From: Bacteroidales bacterium
GTDB lineage: Bacteria; Bacteroidota; Bacteroidia; Bacteroidales; Bacteroidaceae
Assembly (NCBI GenBank): GCA_004557185.1
Contig: SFEP01000024.1
Location: 1 to 31,790 of the forward strand
Length of the DNA: 31,790 bases
Direction of reading: 5' to 3'
Shown: positions 1 to 8,488 of the stretch, one piece after another
Numbering within the stretch: position 1 is the first letter of the stretch
How the letters are laid out: each line of letters starts with the position of its first letter
The notes under the pieces: generated by a model
The model's database searches: none
What the model was told of the DNA's origin: nothing
What the model saw: the letters and a program-made list of their open reading frames with translations, nothing else
Program-made: the position numbers and the translations under genes

Positions 1-1
1 C

Positions 2-154
2 TTCATACAGTCGCGCCGACGCACACTCAAGGCACCCGATGCACACACCCTCGCCCTCAAGGTGGCCCGCGCCGCCGTGAACCGGGGCTACGAGCCCCAC
101 CGTGTGTTCGACCTCCTGCAAGTGGACGACGACCTGCCCGACACCGACGATTAA
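2..154 (+). CDS. recX: C-terminal end of a probable RecX-family recombination regulator (5' end outside window)
   Basis: An open frame enters from the left edge and stops with TAA at 152-154, leaving 50 codons. The visible tail is basic and then acidic. It contains KVARAAVNRGYEP followed by HRVFDLLQ, which resembles the last helical repeat of RecX (lysine, helix, RGY/RGF turn, then a helix ending in L). RecX proteins modulate RecA filaments. The family call rests on this short stretch only, so another helical protein is possible. The frame is followed 18 bp later by a strong intrinsic terminator, which confirms it as the last gene of its unit. Confidence 0.5.
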   Translation, partial: FIQSRRRTLKAPDAHTLALKVARAAVNRGYEPHRVFDLLQVDDDLPDTDD

Positions 155-172
155 CCCGCCACCCTTACCCGG

Positions 173-225
173 CGCGAAGAGGATGCACCCCAACTCCCTG
201 CACGGTGCATCCTCTTCGCGTTTTT
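173..225 (+). terminator. Strong intrinsic terminator after the recX-like gene
   Basis: A perfect 17-bp inverted repeat (173-189 and 204-220, beginning CGCGAAGAGG) encloses a 14-nt loop and is followed directly by five T residues at 221-225. This is a textbook rho-independent terminator on the plus strand. Confidence 0.93.
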
Positions 226-301
226 ACCGATGAACACGCCACTTTGGCACGCTCACGCGTAAGTGCTACTGGCTAACGGCTCGCAGCACACGCGCCAACG
301 G

Positions 302-373
302 GATGCCGTGGGAAAAACTTACCCCGCCGTGGAAGAAACTTCCCCCGCCGTGGACGTTTTTTCCCACGGTATC
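302..373. repeat. Palindromic element A, copy 1 (72 bp, three 21-bp units)
   Basis: The element begins GATGC, then has three consecutive 21-bp units, each starting CGTGG, and ends TATC. The edges form an imperfect long palindrome (GATGCCGTGGGAAAAA against TTTTTTCCCACGGTATC). Individual units also have a short CGTGG/CCACG-type dyad. The same layout recurs at 12770, 21733 and 31651. It is followed after exactly 33 bp by element B. Its function is unknown. An open frame runs through it only because the 21-bp unit is a multiple of three. Confidence 0.85.
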
Positions 374-406
374 TATTTCTGGCGGGGCGGCGGAGAGGGG
401 AAACGG

Positions 407-478
407 GATGCTACGTAAAAAATATCACGTCGTACGTAAAAAAAATCACGTCGTACGTAAACTTTTTTACGTAGCATC
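407..478 (+). repeat. Palindromic element B, copy 1 (72 bp, TACGTA units)
   Basis: The element begins GATGCTACGTAAAAAA (407-422) and ends with the exact reverse complement at 463-478, a perfect 16-bp inverted repeat. Inside are three 21-bp units starting TACGTAAA at 412, 433 and 454. It differs at only 2 of 72 positions from the reverse complement of the copy at 12875 and at 4 of 72 from the copy at 21838. The strand here is an arbitrary reference orientation for the family. Confidence 0.9.
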
Positions 479-871
479 TATTTTTTCCTACGCCAAAGGC
501 CGTTTTATTTGCCTGGCAGCGCGTGGGCCACACGGCCTGCCTCGGGCAGAGAGCGGAGCAGCCGCACCCATCTGTTGTAAAGACGTTCTGACACAGGCTG
601 TGAGAAGGCGAAGGCATAATCAGGTGAGAAAAAACATATTTCATCATCGTGTAACACTTAAATACGAATATTTCCGTACTTTTGCATGCCCCACTACGTA
701 GGCTCGCCGCAAGGGAGACCGACGGCGTGGGTGTCGATTGTTGATTATTTCAATTCATATTCACTCATACCATCCCATTTTTCCCACCCCTCGCCGCCCT
801 TTTGGGAGCAGTGCGCTCAGCCGGTAACCCAAGGCCGTGAGCAGGGGCAGGAGAAGGACTATTTTTGCTAC
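479..871 (+). other. Long non-coding leader region before the first TonB receptor
   Basis: This 393-bp stretch holds no convincing gene. The downstream reading frame is open from 686, but the signal peptide places the true start at 872. A Bacteroidetes-type -7 motif lies at 677-684, which would give a 5' leader of roughly 180 nt. I could not fold that leader into a known riboswitch by eye. Confidence 0.5.
677..684 (+). promoter_or_regulatory. Probable Bacteroidetes -7 promoter element
   Basis: TACTTTTG matches the Bacteroidetes sigma-ABfr -7 consensus TAnnTTTG. No clear TTTG -33 box stands at ideal spacing. It is the best candidate promoter for the surface locus beginning at 872. A second match, TATTTTTG at 860-867, lies too close to the start codon to be useful. 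Confidence 0.5.
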
Positions 872-3532
872 ATGAGAAAAGGTGCAACACTGACGGCTGC
901 GGCCCTTCTGTGCGCTTCGGGCGCATGGGCGCAGCAGCCCGTCGACAGTATCCAGGTTGTCGACAACGCCGACTTTACGTTTACCGAGTCGCAACTTGAT
1001 GAAGACAACGACGCGGCACAAACCGTGTCGACGGTGGCGGGGTCGAAGGACGACCCCTACCTCTCAGAGGTGGGCTATCTGTTCAGCTCGATGCGCTTTC
1101 GCGTACGTGCCCTCGACAACCGCTACAACAGTTATTACCTGAACGGCCTGCATCTGAACGATGCGGAGTTGGGCCGCTTCGGCTACAGCATGGTGGGCGG
1201 CATGAACGACGCCACGCGTAACAAGGAAGGCATGTCGGCCTTCGGCTTCAACCGCATCGGCGTGACGGGCATAGGCGGCGCCACAAGTGTGGGCGCCCGC
1301 GCCAGCCAGTTTGCCCAAGGCAGCAAGATTACGCTCACGGGCTGCAACCGCAACTACGTGGCACGCGGCATGTTTACCCACGCCACGGGTCTGCTGCCCT
1401 CGGGCTGGGCCTTTGCCGGCACGGTGGGCTACCGCTGGGCCAACGAGGGTGTGATCGACGGTACGTTCTACAACTCGCTGTCCTATTTCCTCGCGGCCGA
1501 AAAGCGTTTCGGCAACCACGCCCTCTCGCTCGTAACCTTTGGCTCGCCTACAGAGCGCGGACAGCAGGGTGCCTCGACGGAGGAGGCCTACTGGCTCGCC
1601 AACTCGCACTATTACAACCCCAACTGGGGCTACCAGGCCGGCGAAAAGCGCAATGCCCGCGTGGTAAACGACTTTGAGCCTACCGCCATACTGACGTGGG
1701 ACTGGCAAATCAACGACCGCTCGAAACTCACCACCGCAGCGGGCTTCAAGTACTCCATGTATAGCAGCACCGCCCTGGGATGGGCTGGCGACGCCTACGA
1801 CCCGCGCCCCGACTACTACAAAAACCTGCCGTCGAGCATCTTCGACGTGTACAACCCCGACGTGAACAACCCCGACTATCTGGCACAGAATCCCTACCTG
1901 CTCGACCAGTATAACGACCTGCTCGACTACTGGCGCGCCTCGGAGGCTAACCGACAGATAAACTGGGACCGCATGTACTACGTGAACCGCGCCAACGAGG
2001 CTGCGGGAGGCGAAGCACTCTACTACCAGGAACGACGCCACAACGACCAGCGCATGTTTGCCCTGAACTCGGCCTACAACGTAGATTTCGGTCGCTGGGG
2101 CAAACTCATGGTGGGCTTGCAAATCAACTCCACCAAGGGCATGCACTACAAAACGATGGCCGACCTGCTCGGCGGTACGCGCTACACCGACATCGACAAG
2201 TTCGCAGCCACCGACTACGGCCCCAACAGCATGGAAGCACAGAACGACCTGCGCCACCCCAACCGACAGATTGGTAAGGACGACAAGTTTGGCTACAACT
2301 ACAACATCTTTGTAAACAAGTACCGCGCACACGCTGCCTGGCAGGTGTCGAAGGGCATCTTCTCCTATCACGCTGCCGGCTACGTGGAAGGCACTGACAT
2401 GGAGCGCGAAGGCTTGATGCAGAACGGACGTGCTCCCGAAAACTCCTACGGACGCAGCGGCAAGGCCAAGTTCCTCGGCGGCGGCGGACGCATGGGCTTT
2501 GTGCTGGCTCCCAATGCCAACCGCGTGCTCAGCCTGCAGGTGGGGGCACAGACCGACGCCCCGCTGTCGAACAACAGTTTTGTGGCACCCCGTATGCAGA
2601 ACAACTTTGTGCAGAACCTGACGAACGAGGACGTCTTCTCGGGCGAAGCATCCTACAGCTTCCGCCGCGGTCAGTTCAGCGGTAAAATTTCGGCCTACTA
2701 CCTGCGTTTCATGCGAGGCGTAGAGCAAACGGCTTTCTACAACGACCAGGAGTCGCGCTTCACCTACCTCACCATGACCGACGTGGAACGCCTGCACTAC
2801 GGTGTGGAATGGTCGATGAAGTATCAGGCCACCACGAACCTCTCGTTCCAGTTTACGGGTACATTCGGCAACGCCGAGTACATCAACAACCCGCTGGCTG
2901 AGGTGAACTACGAAGGCATGAACGCCGCTACGCTGGCCGCGCTGAACAAATGGACCAACCCCGTGACGGGACAGAAGGGCAACCTGCGCGTCATTGCTGA
3001 CGGCATGAAGGTGAGCGGCACGCCCCAGACGGCACTCAGCCTGAGCGTCAACTACAACGTCAAGGGCTGGTTCCTGGAACTCACGGCCAACTACTACGAC
3101 AAGGTATATATCGACTTCTCAGAATACCGCCGCCTGAGCACGGTGCTCACCAACTACGTATCGCTATCGAGCGAAAACCTGCAGTATGACGTGACCGAAG
3201 GCGAACTCAAGCAGCAAGGCGGCATTCTCTTCGACCAAAAGGGCAACGTGGTACGCACCTACGCCGGCAAACAGGAACGCTGCGACGGAGGCTTCATGCT
3301 CGACGCATCCATAGGCAAGTTCATTCGACTCAAGAAGGGCAAGAGCATCTCCATCAACCTCTCGCTCAACAACATCACCAACAACTGCAACCTGCGTACG
3401 GGTGGTTACGAGCAGAACCGCGACGACAACTACAACACAGGCGTGGCCAGAGCTTACCGCTTCTCGAAAAACGCGAAGTACTACTACGCCAACGCCTTCA
3501 ACGCCTTCATGAATATCGGTTTCAAATTCTAA
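872..3532 (+). CDS. TonB-dependent outer-membrane receptor
   Basis: This is an 886-residue outer-membrane beta-barrel receptor that would import a large substrate using TonB energy. The start at 872 is chosen because it gives a clean signal peptide (residues 1-20, ending AWA before QQP). Upstream in-frame codons add an implausible Pro-rich leader. Residues about 40-170 look like a plug domain. The remainder is an aromatic, Asn/Tyr-rich barrel ending FMNIGFKF, with the terminal Phe usual for outer-membrane barrels. No N-terminal carboxypeptidase-regulatory-like domain is seen, which sets it apart from SusC. It is the first gene of a run with two surface lipoproteins and a secreted nuclease. 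I infer that it imports products released from nucleic acid, but the substrate is not shown by sequence. Confidence 0.85.
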   Translation: MRKGATLTAAALLCASGAWAQQPVDSIQVVDNADFTFTESQLDEDNDAAQTVSTVAGSKDDPYLSEVGYLFSSMRFRVRALDNRYNSYYLNGLHLNDAELGRFGYSMVGGMNDATRNKEGMSAFGFNRIGVTGIGGATSVGARASQFAQGSKITLTGCNRNYVARGMFTHATGLLPSGWAFAGTVGYRWANEGVIDGTFYNSLSYFLAAEKRFGNHALSLVTFGSPTERGQQGASTEEAYWLANSHYYNPNWGYQAGEKRNARVVNDFEPTAILTWDWQINDRSKLTTAAGFKYSMYSSTALGWAGDAYDPRPDYYKNLPSSIFDVYNPDVNNPDYLAQNPYLLDQYNDLLDYWRASEANRQINWDRMYYVNRANEAAGGEALYYQERRHNDQRMFALNSAYNVDFGRWGKLMVGLQINSTKGMHYKTMADLLGGTRYTDIDKFAATDYGPNSMEAQNDLRHPNRQIGKDDKFGYNYNIFVNKYRAHAAWQVSKGIFSYHAAGYVEGTDMEREGLMQNGRAPENSYGRSGKAKFLGGGGRMGFVLAPNANRVLSLQVGAQTDAPLSNNSFVAPRMQNNFVQNLTNEDVFSGEASYSFRRGQFSGKISAYYLRFMRGVEQTAFYNDQESRFTYLTMTDVERLHYGVEWSMKYQATTNLSFQFTGTFGNAEYINNPLAEVNYEGMNAATLAALNKWTNPVTGQKGNLRVIADGMKVSGTPQTALSLSVNYNVKGWFLELTANYYDKVYIDFSEYRRLSTVLTNYVSLSSENLQYDVTEGELKQQGGILFDQKGNVVRTYAGKQERCDGGFMLDASIGKFIRLKKGKSISINLSLNNITNNCNLRTGGYEQNRDDNYNTGVARAYRFSKNAKYYYANAFNAFMNIGFKF

Positions 3533-3599
3533 ATTCCACGGCAGCGTGACCGCTGGCCCGCAACACGGCTCGCACTCGCTGCACCATACCACACCCTCT

Positions 3600-4481
3600 A
3601 TGAAAAAGCAATTCGCAACCATAGCCTGCATACTGCTGGCCGCGTGCGGCCTGACGGCTTGTATGGACGACCACGACGAACCCAACACCGACGGCTACCT
3701 CATCACGAGCCCCGTGAGCCTGGGCGAGGTGAACTACTCCATTGCCCAACTCAAGCAGGACAAGGCTTCACTCTTCACACAGACGCAGTCGTTTGAAGAA
3801 ATCAAGGAGGACAAAATTCTGGAAGGCGTCATCGCGGCCAACGACTGCGGCGGCAACCTCTACCAGACGCTCCTGCTACGCCAGATTGACGGCGAAAGCG
3901 ACCAGGCCATCATCCTGAAGGTAAAGACCACCTGGCTCACGCCTTACTTCCCACTGGGACAGCGCATCAAGGTGAACCTCAAAGGACTCTACGTGGGCAA
4001 CTACTCGAAGGTGCCCACCATCGGGCAACCTTACTTCACAAGCAGCGGCAACCTGCGCCTCGGCGCCATGCTGCTGGGCAAGTGCGCCACCAACGTGGAA
4101 CTCGTGGGACAACCCAACCCAGCGTGCCCCGAATGCCAGCCCATCGAACGGACACCCGAATGGCTCAGAGCCACGGCTAACCGCACCTATCTGAACTTCC
4201 CCCAACTCGTAACCGTAACGGGCACGCTGGCCGAAGCCGACGGCACAGCCACTTATGCTCCCGAAGAACTGCAAGACGCAGGGTATGCCGTGGACCGCAC
4301 CATTACGAACGCCACGAACAACACGAAGGTAACCCTGCGCACCTCAACCGACAGCCCCATCGCCTTCGAGGTGATGCCGCAAGAGGAGTGCCGATTTACG
4401 GGCATCCTTACCTACTACTCGGAATGGCAAGTGCAACTGCGCACACTCGACGACGTGAAGCCCGTAAACGAGCAAAACTAA
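3600..4481 (+). CDS. DUF5689-type surface lipoprotein
   Basis: This is a 293-residue lipoprotein. The start at 3600 gives a signal sequence with lipobox LTAC, so Cys21 is the lipidated residue. It is followed by MDDHDE, an acidic patch like those that send Bacteroidetes lipoproteins to the cell surface. The body has an early segment (residues about 40-75) and then an OB-fold-like region with ILEGVIAANDCGGN and later QRIKVNLKGLYVGNY, which is typical of DUF5689 proteins. Members of this family are usually found beside TonB receptors, as here. The gene lies 67 bp after the receptor and is probably co-transcribed. OB-like folds can bind nucleic acid, which fits the nuclease two genes on, but binding is inference. 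Confidence 0.75.
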   Translation: MKKQFATIACILLAACGLTACMDDHDEPNTDGYLITSPVSLGEVNYSIAQLKQDKASLFTQTQSFEEIKEDKILEGVIAANDCGGNLYQTLLLRQIDGESDQAIILKVKTTWLTPYFPLGQRIKVNLKGLYVGNYSKVPTIGQPYFTSSGNLRLGAMLLGKCATNVELVGQPNPACPECQPIERTPEWLRATANRTYLNFPQLVTVTGTLAEADGTATYAPEELQDAGYAVDRTITNATNNTKVTLRTSTDSPIAFEVMPQEECRFTGILTYYSEWQVQLRTLDDVKPVNEQN

Positions 4482-4530
4482 GCATCCAACCGTCAATTTT
4501 TCCCCTTAAAACAAAACAACCTTACATTAT

Positions 4531-6195
4531 ATGAAAAAGATTTCTGCTTTCCTCGCCGCCACCACCATGGCACTGGCTTTCACGGCCTGCGAGGACGTAC
4601 CTGCACCCTACGGCATCAACAACGGCGAGAACGAGGGCGGCGGCGAAGTGTCTGAAACCCTCATCAACGAGTCGTTCGCTACCTCGCTCGGCAGTTTCAC
4701 CGCCGTCAACACCGAAGGCAATTACCCCTGGACTTGCAGCTACAGTTGCGCTCAGGTAACTTCGTACGCCGACACCGACGGCGACGGCACCAAGGACAAC
4801 AACCCCGCTGAGAGCTGGCTCGTGTCGGCCAAGATGGACCTCACCGAGGTGGACGCCGCCTACGTAACCTTCGACTACATTCTGCGCTACGCCAACTCCA
4901 ATGAAGTGAACACCAACTACCAGGTGCTCGCCAGCGCCGACTACGCCGGCAACCCCGCCACGGCCACCTGGACGGCACTCGCATTCAAACCCACGCAGGG
5001 CTCCGACTGGGACAATTGGTACAACTCGGGCAACCTCGCACTGCCCACCGAACTCTGCCACACCGCAGGCGTGGTAGTGGCCTTGCGCTACAAGGCTGCA
5101 AGCAAGGCCGCCACGTGGGAAGTGAAGAACTTCGTCATGAAGCAAGGCGTGGCCGAACAACCCAGCCAGCCCGAAGAACCCGGTGAAGTGACGGGCGAAC
5201 TCCCCTTCGAGGAATCATTCGAAACCTCGCTCGGCGCATTCACCAACTACACCACGTCGGGAGCCGGAGCATGGATTAACGACTACAAAACCGCCAAGGC
5301 TTCGGGCTACGACAACAGCACGAAGGTAACCACACCCGGTACGTACTATCTGGTAAGCCCCGAAATCAACCTCGAGGGCAAAACGGCCGCTCACCTGGCC
5401 TACGAGTACATCCTGCGCTACGACAAGGGACAGGAAAACCAGCAGGTGCTCATCACCGCTGCCTTCGACCCCGCCAACCCCGCCGAGGGCTGGACGCTCC
5501 TCAACGGCACGCACACCGAAGGCTCCGACTGGTCGACCTTCGCGAAGGCCGACGTAGCCATTCCCTCAGCGTTTCTCGGCAAAAAGGTACGCATCGCCCT
5601 GCGCTATAACACCACCGACGACGGCAGCACCTGGGAAGTGAAGAACTTCCGCGTGGCCGAAGGGAAGCCCGGCGAGGGCGGCAACACCGGCGAAGGTGAA
5701 GGCGGCGGCGACGCAGGCGACCCCAAAGCCAGCAACGGCGACTTTGAAAACTGGGCTAACGGCAAACCCGTGAACTGGACGACGGCCTCGACCGCAGGCA
5801 ACGCTACCCTCTCGCAGAGCACCGACGCACACAGCGGCTCCTACTCCGTGAAAGTGGGCGGCACCAACTCAGCCAACAAGCGCATAGCCTACAAGGAACT
5901 CACCCTGCCCGCCGGCACCTACACCATGAAGTTCTACGCTAAGGGCACGGGCGCCGATGGCTCAGTGCGGCCTGGCTATGTGCCCGTCACCGACGGCACA
6001 GTGGGCAGCTACGTGTACGGCGACTACACCAACGGACTCACCAACAGCGAGTGGACAGAAGTGACCCACACCTTCGAACTTGCAGCTGAGACCACCGTCT
6101 GCGTGCTCATCATGAACAGCAAGAAACCTGGTTTGGACGTGCTCATCGACGACTTCACGCTCACCGACGGCGCCGGCAAGGCCATCATCTACTAA
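4531..6195 (+). CDS. Choice-of-anchor J surface lipoprotein with two J modules and a C-terminal beta-sandwich
   Basis: This is a 554-residue lipoprotein with lipobox FTAC (Cys20) followed by EDV. Two homologous modules follow, at residues about 45-210 and 225-375. Both contain ESF-T-SLG-FT near the start, a D/EYILRY strand, QGSDW or EGSDW, and TWEVKNF near the end, which are the marks of choice-of-anchor J (cleaved-adhesin) domains. A Gly/Glu-rich linker (about 378-400) leads to a third domain beginning NGDFENW and ending DVLIDDFTL, a carbohydrate-binding-like sandwich. The module duplication is clear from sequence. The protein probably binds ligand at the surface for the neighbouring receptor. 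It lies 49 bp after the DUF5689 gene in the same apparent operon. Confidence 0.8.
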   Translation: MKKISAFLAATTMALAFTACEDVPAPYGINNGENEGGGEVSETLINESFATSLGSFTAVNTEGNYPWTCSYSCAQVTSYADTDGDGTKDNNPAESWLVSAKMDLTEVDAAYVTFDYILRYANSNEVNTNYQVLASADYAGNPATATWTALAFKPTQGSDWDNWYNSGNLALPTELCHTAGVVVALRYKAASKAATWEVKNFVMKQGVAEQPSQPEEPGEVTGELPFEESFETSLGAFTNYTTSGAGAWINDYKTAKASGYDNSTKVTTPGTYYLVSPEINLEGKTAAHLAYEYILRYDKGQENQQVLITAAFDPANPAEGWTLLNGTHTEGSDWSTFAKADVAIPSAFLGKKVRIALRYNTTDDGSTWEVKNFRVAEGKPGEGGNTGEGEGGGDAGDPKASNGDFENWANGKPVNWTTASTAGNATLSQSTDAHSGSYSVKVGGTNSANKRIAYKELTLPAGTYTMKFYAKGTGADGSVRPGYVPVTDGTVGSYVYGDYTNGLTNSEWTEVTHTFELAAETTVCVLIMNSKKPGLDVLIDDFTLTDGAGKAIIY

Positions 6196-6331
6196 TTGCC
6201 ACGCCACGTGTCCCGCAAGGCGGCAGCACACACGCTGCTTCCATCCTGCGGAGCACCTTTCCCCCATCACCGGGACCGCACCTTCAACACGGCGCGGTCT
6301 CGGTATTTTTCACAAATCGTTTTTCCCTTTT

Positions 6332-7243
6332 ATGAAACACCTTTTCCCCCGTCTGCTCCTCGCCTTCAGCCTGCTTTCCCTCGCCACGGCCTGCGGCGAC
6401 GACGGCGAAAGCATCGAATTTGGCCAAGGCGGCTCAGGCAGCCAAGGCGGCAGCACCACCGCACCCAAGGAGGTGACGGCACGCATGGAAACGCCTGCCA
6501 CCAAGACCGACGGCAGCACCGTCGTACTCTCGCACAGCACCCTCGAAGGCGGCCGCAACGTCATGACTTACTGCCTCGAGTTCGACAAACAAGCACTCCA
6601 CAGCCGCTGGATAGCCTTCCGCTTCGACGGCGACACACGTGCCAAAAACGTATCGCGCTCCCAAGAGCCCTTTGCCGACGACCCCGACCTCAGCCCCGCC
6701 TACCAGATTGGCTCGGGCGGCTTCGGCGGACACTACAACCGCGGCCACCTCTGCGCCTCGGCCGACCGACTCTACTCTGCCGCGGCCAACAACAACACCT
6801 TCTACATGTCGAACATGTCGCCGCAGCTTTCGTCGTTCAACCAAGGGTACTGGGTGACCCTCGAAGGCCTTGTGCAGCGCCTCGGCCGCGACAAGTCGTT
6901 CGCCGACACCCTCTATGTGGTGAAGGGCGGCACCGTAGCGGCCGGTCAAACGCTCGGCACCGTAAGCCGTTCGGGCGGCAAACGGGTGCAAGTGCCCAAG
7001 TATTATTTCATGGCCTTGCTCAAGGTGAAGAATGGCGTCTACTCCTCGCTCGCCTTCTGGATGGAGCATAAGGAATATGGCTACGGCTACGACAGCCAGG
7101 CTCCGCTCTCCGTCATCGCCAAGCACGCCGTCAAGGTCAACGAGCTCGAGCGCCTCAGCGGCATCAATTTCTTCCCCAACCTGCCCGATGCGCAGGAAGA
7201 AACCGTCGAGGAGCAATTTGTAACCGCCAACTGGGGACTGTAA
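6332..7243 (+). CDS. Surface DNA/RNA non-specific endonuclease (NUC1 family lipoprotein)
   Basis: This 303-residue protein has a lipobox ATAC (Cys21) and GDDGE after it, so it should be a surface lipoprotein. A Gly/Gln/Ser linker precedes the nuclease domain (about 50-295). The active site is readable: YNRGH with catalytic His139, SNMSPQ with Asn161, FNQGYW with Asn170 as the expected metal ligand, and Glu178 in TLE. These match the Serratia nuclease arrangement (His, Asn, Asn, Glu), although the usual DRGH is NRGH here. The enzyme would cut extracellular single- and double-stranded nucleic acid. It is the last gene of the receptor/lipoprotein run, 136 bp downstream of the anchor-J gene, and its stop codon sits at the edge of a 21-bp tandem array. 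Confidence 0.9.
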   Translation: MKHLFPRLLLAFSLLSLATACGDDGESIEFGQGGSGSQGGSTTAPKEVTARMETPATKTDGSTVVLSHSTLEGGRNVMTYCLEFDKQALHSRWIAFRFDGDTRAKNVSRSQEPFADDPDLSPAYQIGSGGFGGHYNRGHLCASADRLYSAAANNNTFYMSNMSPQLSSFNQGYWVTLEGLVQRLGRDKSFADTLYVVKGGTVAAGQTLGTVSRSGGKRVQVPKYYFMALLKVKNGVYSSLAFWMEHKEYGYGYDSQAPLSVIAKHAVKVNELERLSGINFFPNLPDAQEETVEEQFVTANWGL

Positions 7244-7385
7244 GCCGGCTTCTCCCGCCGAAAAGCTGGGCCTTCCCGCCGCGATGCTGCGCCACCCGCT
7301 GCCAAGCTGGCTTCTCCCGCTGCCAGGCCAAGGCGCCCCGCCGCCAAGCCGGCCCACACCGCCGCAAAGCAGTTTTCCCCCGCAT
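7242..7385. repeat. Degenerate GC-rich tandem array, about 21-bp period, seven units
   Basis: Starting inside the stop codon of the nuclease gene, a motif like CCGCYGCCAAGCYGG recurs at steps of 21, 21, 20, 21, 21 and 21 bp. Most units contain an AAGC...GGCTT-like dyad. The array ends in CGCATCC, which recalls the GCATC edge of the A and B elements. Copies are strongly diverged. It is likely a third, decayed member of the same style of intergenic repeat. Confidence 0.65.
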
Positions 7386-7397
7386 CCAATCATTCAA

Positions 7398-7433
7398 ACA
7401 GGCACCGCCATCACGTGGCGATGCTTGTTTTTT
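7398..7433 (+). terminator. Intrinsic terminator after the nuclease gene
   Basis: Arms at 7398-7410 and 7416-7428 pair with two G-U wobbles around a 5-nt loop and run into TTTTTT. It closes the surface locus before the ftsX promoter. Confidence 0.8.
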
Positions 7434-7488
7434 GTGTTAAATGAGAGTTAAACGGCGGGGAGTGTGCCGTTGTTCGGGGTTGAACTGC

Positions 7489-7496
7489 TATTTTTG
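7489..7496 (+). promoter_or_regulatory. Probable -7 promoter element for the ftsX operon
   Basis: TATTTTTG fits TAnnTTTG and lies 77 bp before the ftsX start. A TTG-containing segment lies about 16-20 bp upstream as a weak -33 candidate. Confidence 0.6.
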
Positions 7497-7572
7497 TACG
7501 ATTTTCGGTGCATTGTGCGCTTCCGTTTGTCGGGAAACCTTGCACAGTGCGCTTCTGCATTTGCCGACAACT

Positions 7573-8463
7573 ATGAGTAAACAGAAAAAAAAGGTGCGCA
7601 GCACCGGACGCCTCAGCGCCATCACCACCTGCATCAGCATCACGCTTGTGCTCATTCTTCTGGGTAGCGTGGTGCTCTTCGTCAGCGTGGGCAACAATTT
7701 CAGCCGCCAGCTGCGCGAGGGTCTCACCGTGGAACTGCTGCTTAGCGACAGCACCGCCACCAACGAACTGCTGGCCACACAGGCCCGTTTGCGCCGAGCC
7801 CCCTACGCCCGAGCCGTCGACTACATCTCGAAGGAGCGAGGCACCAAGGAAATGAATGAAGCGCTGCAGGGCGACGTGGGCGAATTTCTGGGCGGCAGCC
7901 CCATTCCCGCCGAGTTTGAGGTGTATCTGCACGCCGACTACGCCAACCTCGACAGCCTGCGCCACTACGAAGCCTCGATGAGGGCCATGCCCGGCGTCAC
8001 CGACGTCATCTATCCTAAAGAAGTGATGCAAAGCCTCGACCGCACGATACCCTCCATCGGGCTTGTGCTGCTCGGCGTGGCAGGCTTGCTCGCCATTGTC
8101 TCGTTCTCGCTCATCAACAACACCATACGCATGAACGTCTACGCCCGACGCCACACCATTCACACCATGAAGCTGGTGGGAGCGCGCTGGGGCTTCATAC
8201 GCCGTCCCTTCCTGGCGCAGGCCCTGCGCTTTGGCCTGGTGTCGGTCCTCATAGCGGGCGGCGCCCTGGGCGGTGCGCTCTACTATCTGGCCTACGAGGC
8301 CGGCACGGGCGACATCTACTTCAACACCCTCATCACGCCCGAGGTGTGGTGCGCCACGCTGGGCACCGTGGTGGTGTGTGGCATCGTGCTCACCCTCTTC
8401 TGTGCCTATGTGTCGGTCAACCGCTACCTGCGTATGAGCACCGCCGACATTTACCTCAAGTAA
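7573..8463 (+). CDS. ftsX: Cell-division ABC transporter-like permease FtsX
   Basis: This is a 296-residue inner-membrane protein. FtsX works with the ATPase FtsE to transmit a signal to peptidoglycan hydrolases at the septum. The start at 7573 (MSKQKKK) gives the usual short basic cytoplasmic tail. A first membrane helix (about 18-42) is followed by a periplasmic domain (about 43-160) and then three more helices, with NNTIRMNVYARRHTIHTMKLVGA in the typical loop. ftsE is not adjacent, which is usual in Bacteroidetes. It is the first gene of a tightly spaced operon running to folK. Confidence 0.93.
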   Translation: MSKQKKKVRSTGRLSAITTCISITLVLILLGSVVLFVSVGNNFSRQLREGLTVELLLSDSTATNELLATQARLRRAPYARAVDYISKERGTKEMNEALQGDVGEFLGGSPIPAEFEVYLHADYANLDSLRHYEASMRAMPGVTDVIYPKEVMQSLDRTIPSIGLVLLGVAGLLAIVSFSLINNTIRMNVYARRHTIHTMKLVGARWGFIRRPFLAQALRFGLVSVLIAGGALGGALYYLAYEAGTGDIYFNTLITPEVWCATLGTVVVCGIVLTLFCAYVSVNRYLRMSTADIYLK

Positions 8464-8488
8464 AAACCTACACATACCTACATCCTAT

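Noticed and set aside
302..478. CRISPR array
   Set aside because: Repeats are contiguous 21-bp units inside palindromes, spacers between elements are themselves similar, and no cas genes are present.
303..701. Open frame through the A and B elements that would code MPWEKL... and MLRKK...HVVRKKNHVVRK peptides
   Set aside because: The elements are built from 21-bp units, 33-bp spacers and 72-bp totals, all multiples of three, so long frames arise automatically. Copies 2 and 3 have stops in the spacer and copy 2 has element B reversed. Sequence conservation follows the palindromes rather than codons.
691..871. Possible riboswitch in the leader of the first TonB receptor
   Set aside because: The long leader invited a search for a cobalamin or TPP element, but I could not identify the conserved boxes of either by eye.
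1064..2797. 577-codon minus-strand frame antisense to the TonB receptor
   Set aside because: It lies wholly inside a well-supported gene and reflects the strong GC bias at third codon positions. Its translation has no domain-like pattern. The same holds for the antisense frames at 10435-11514, 24083-25615 and 29246-30688.
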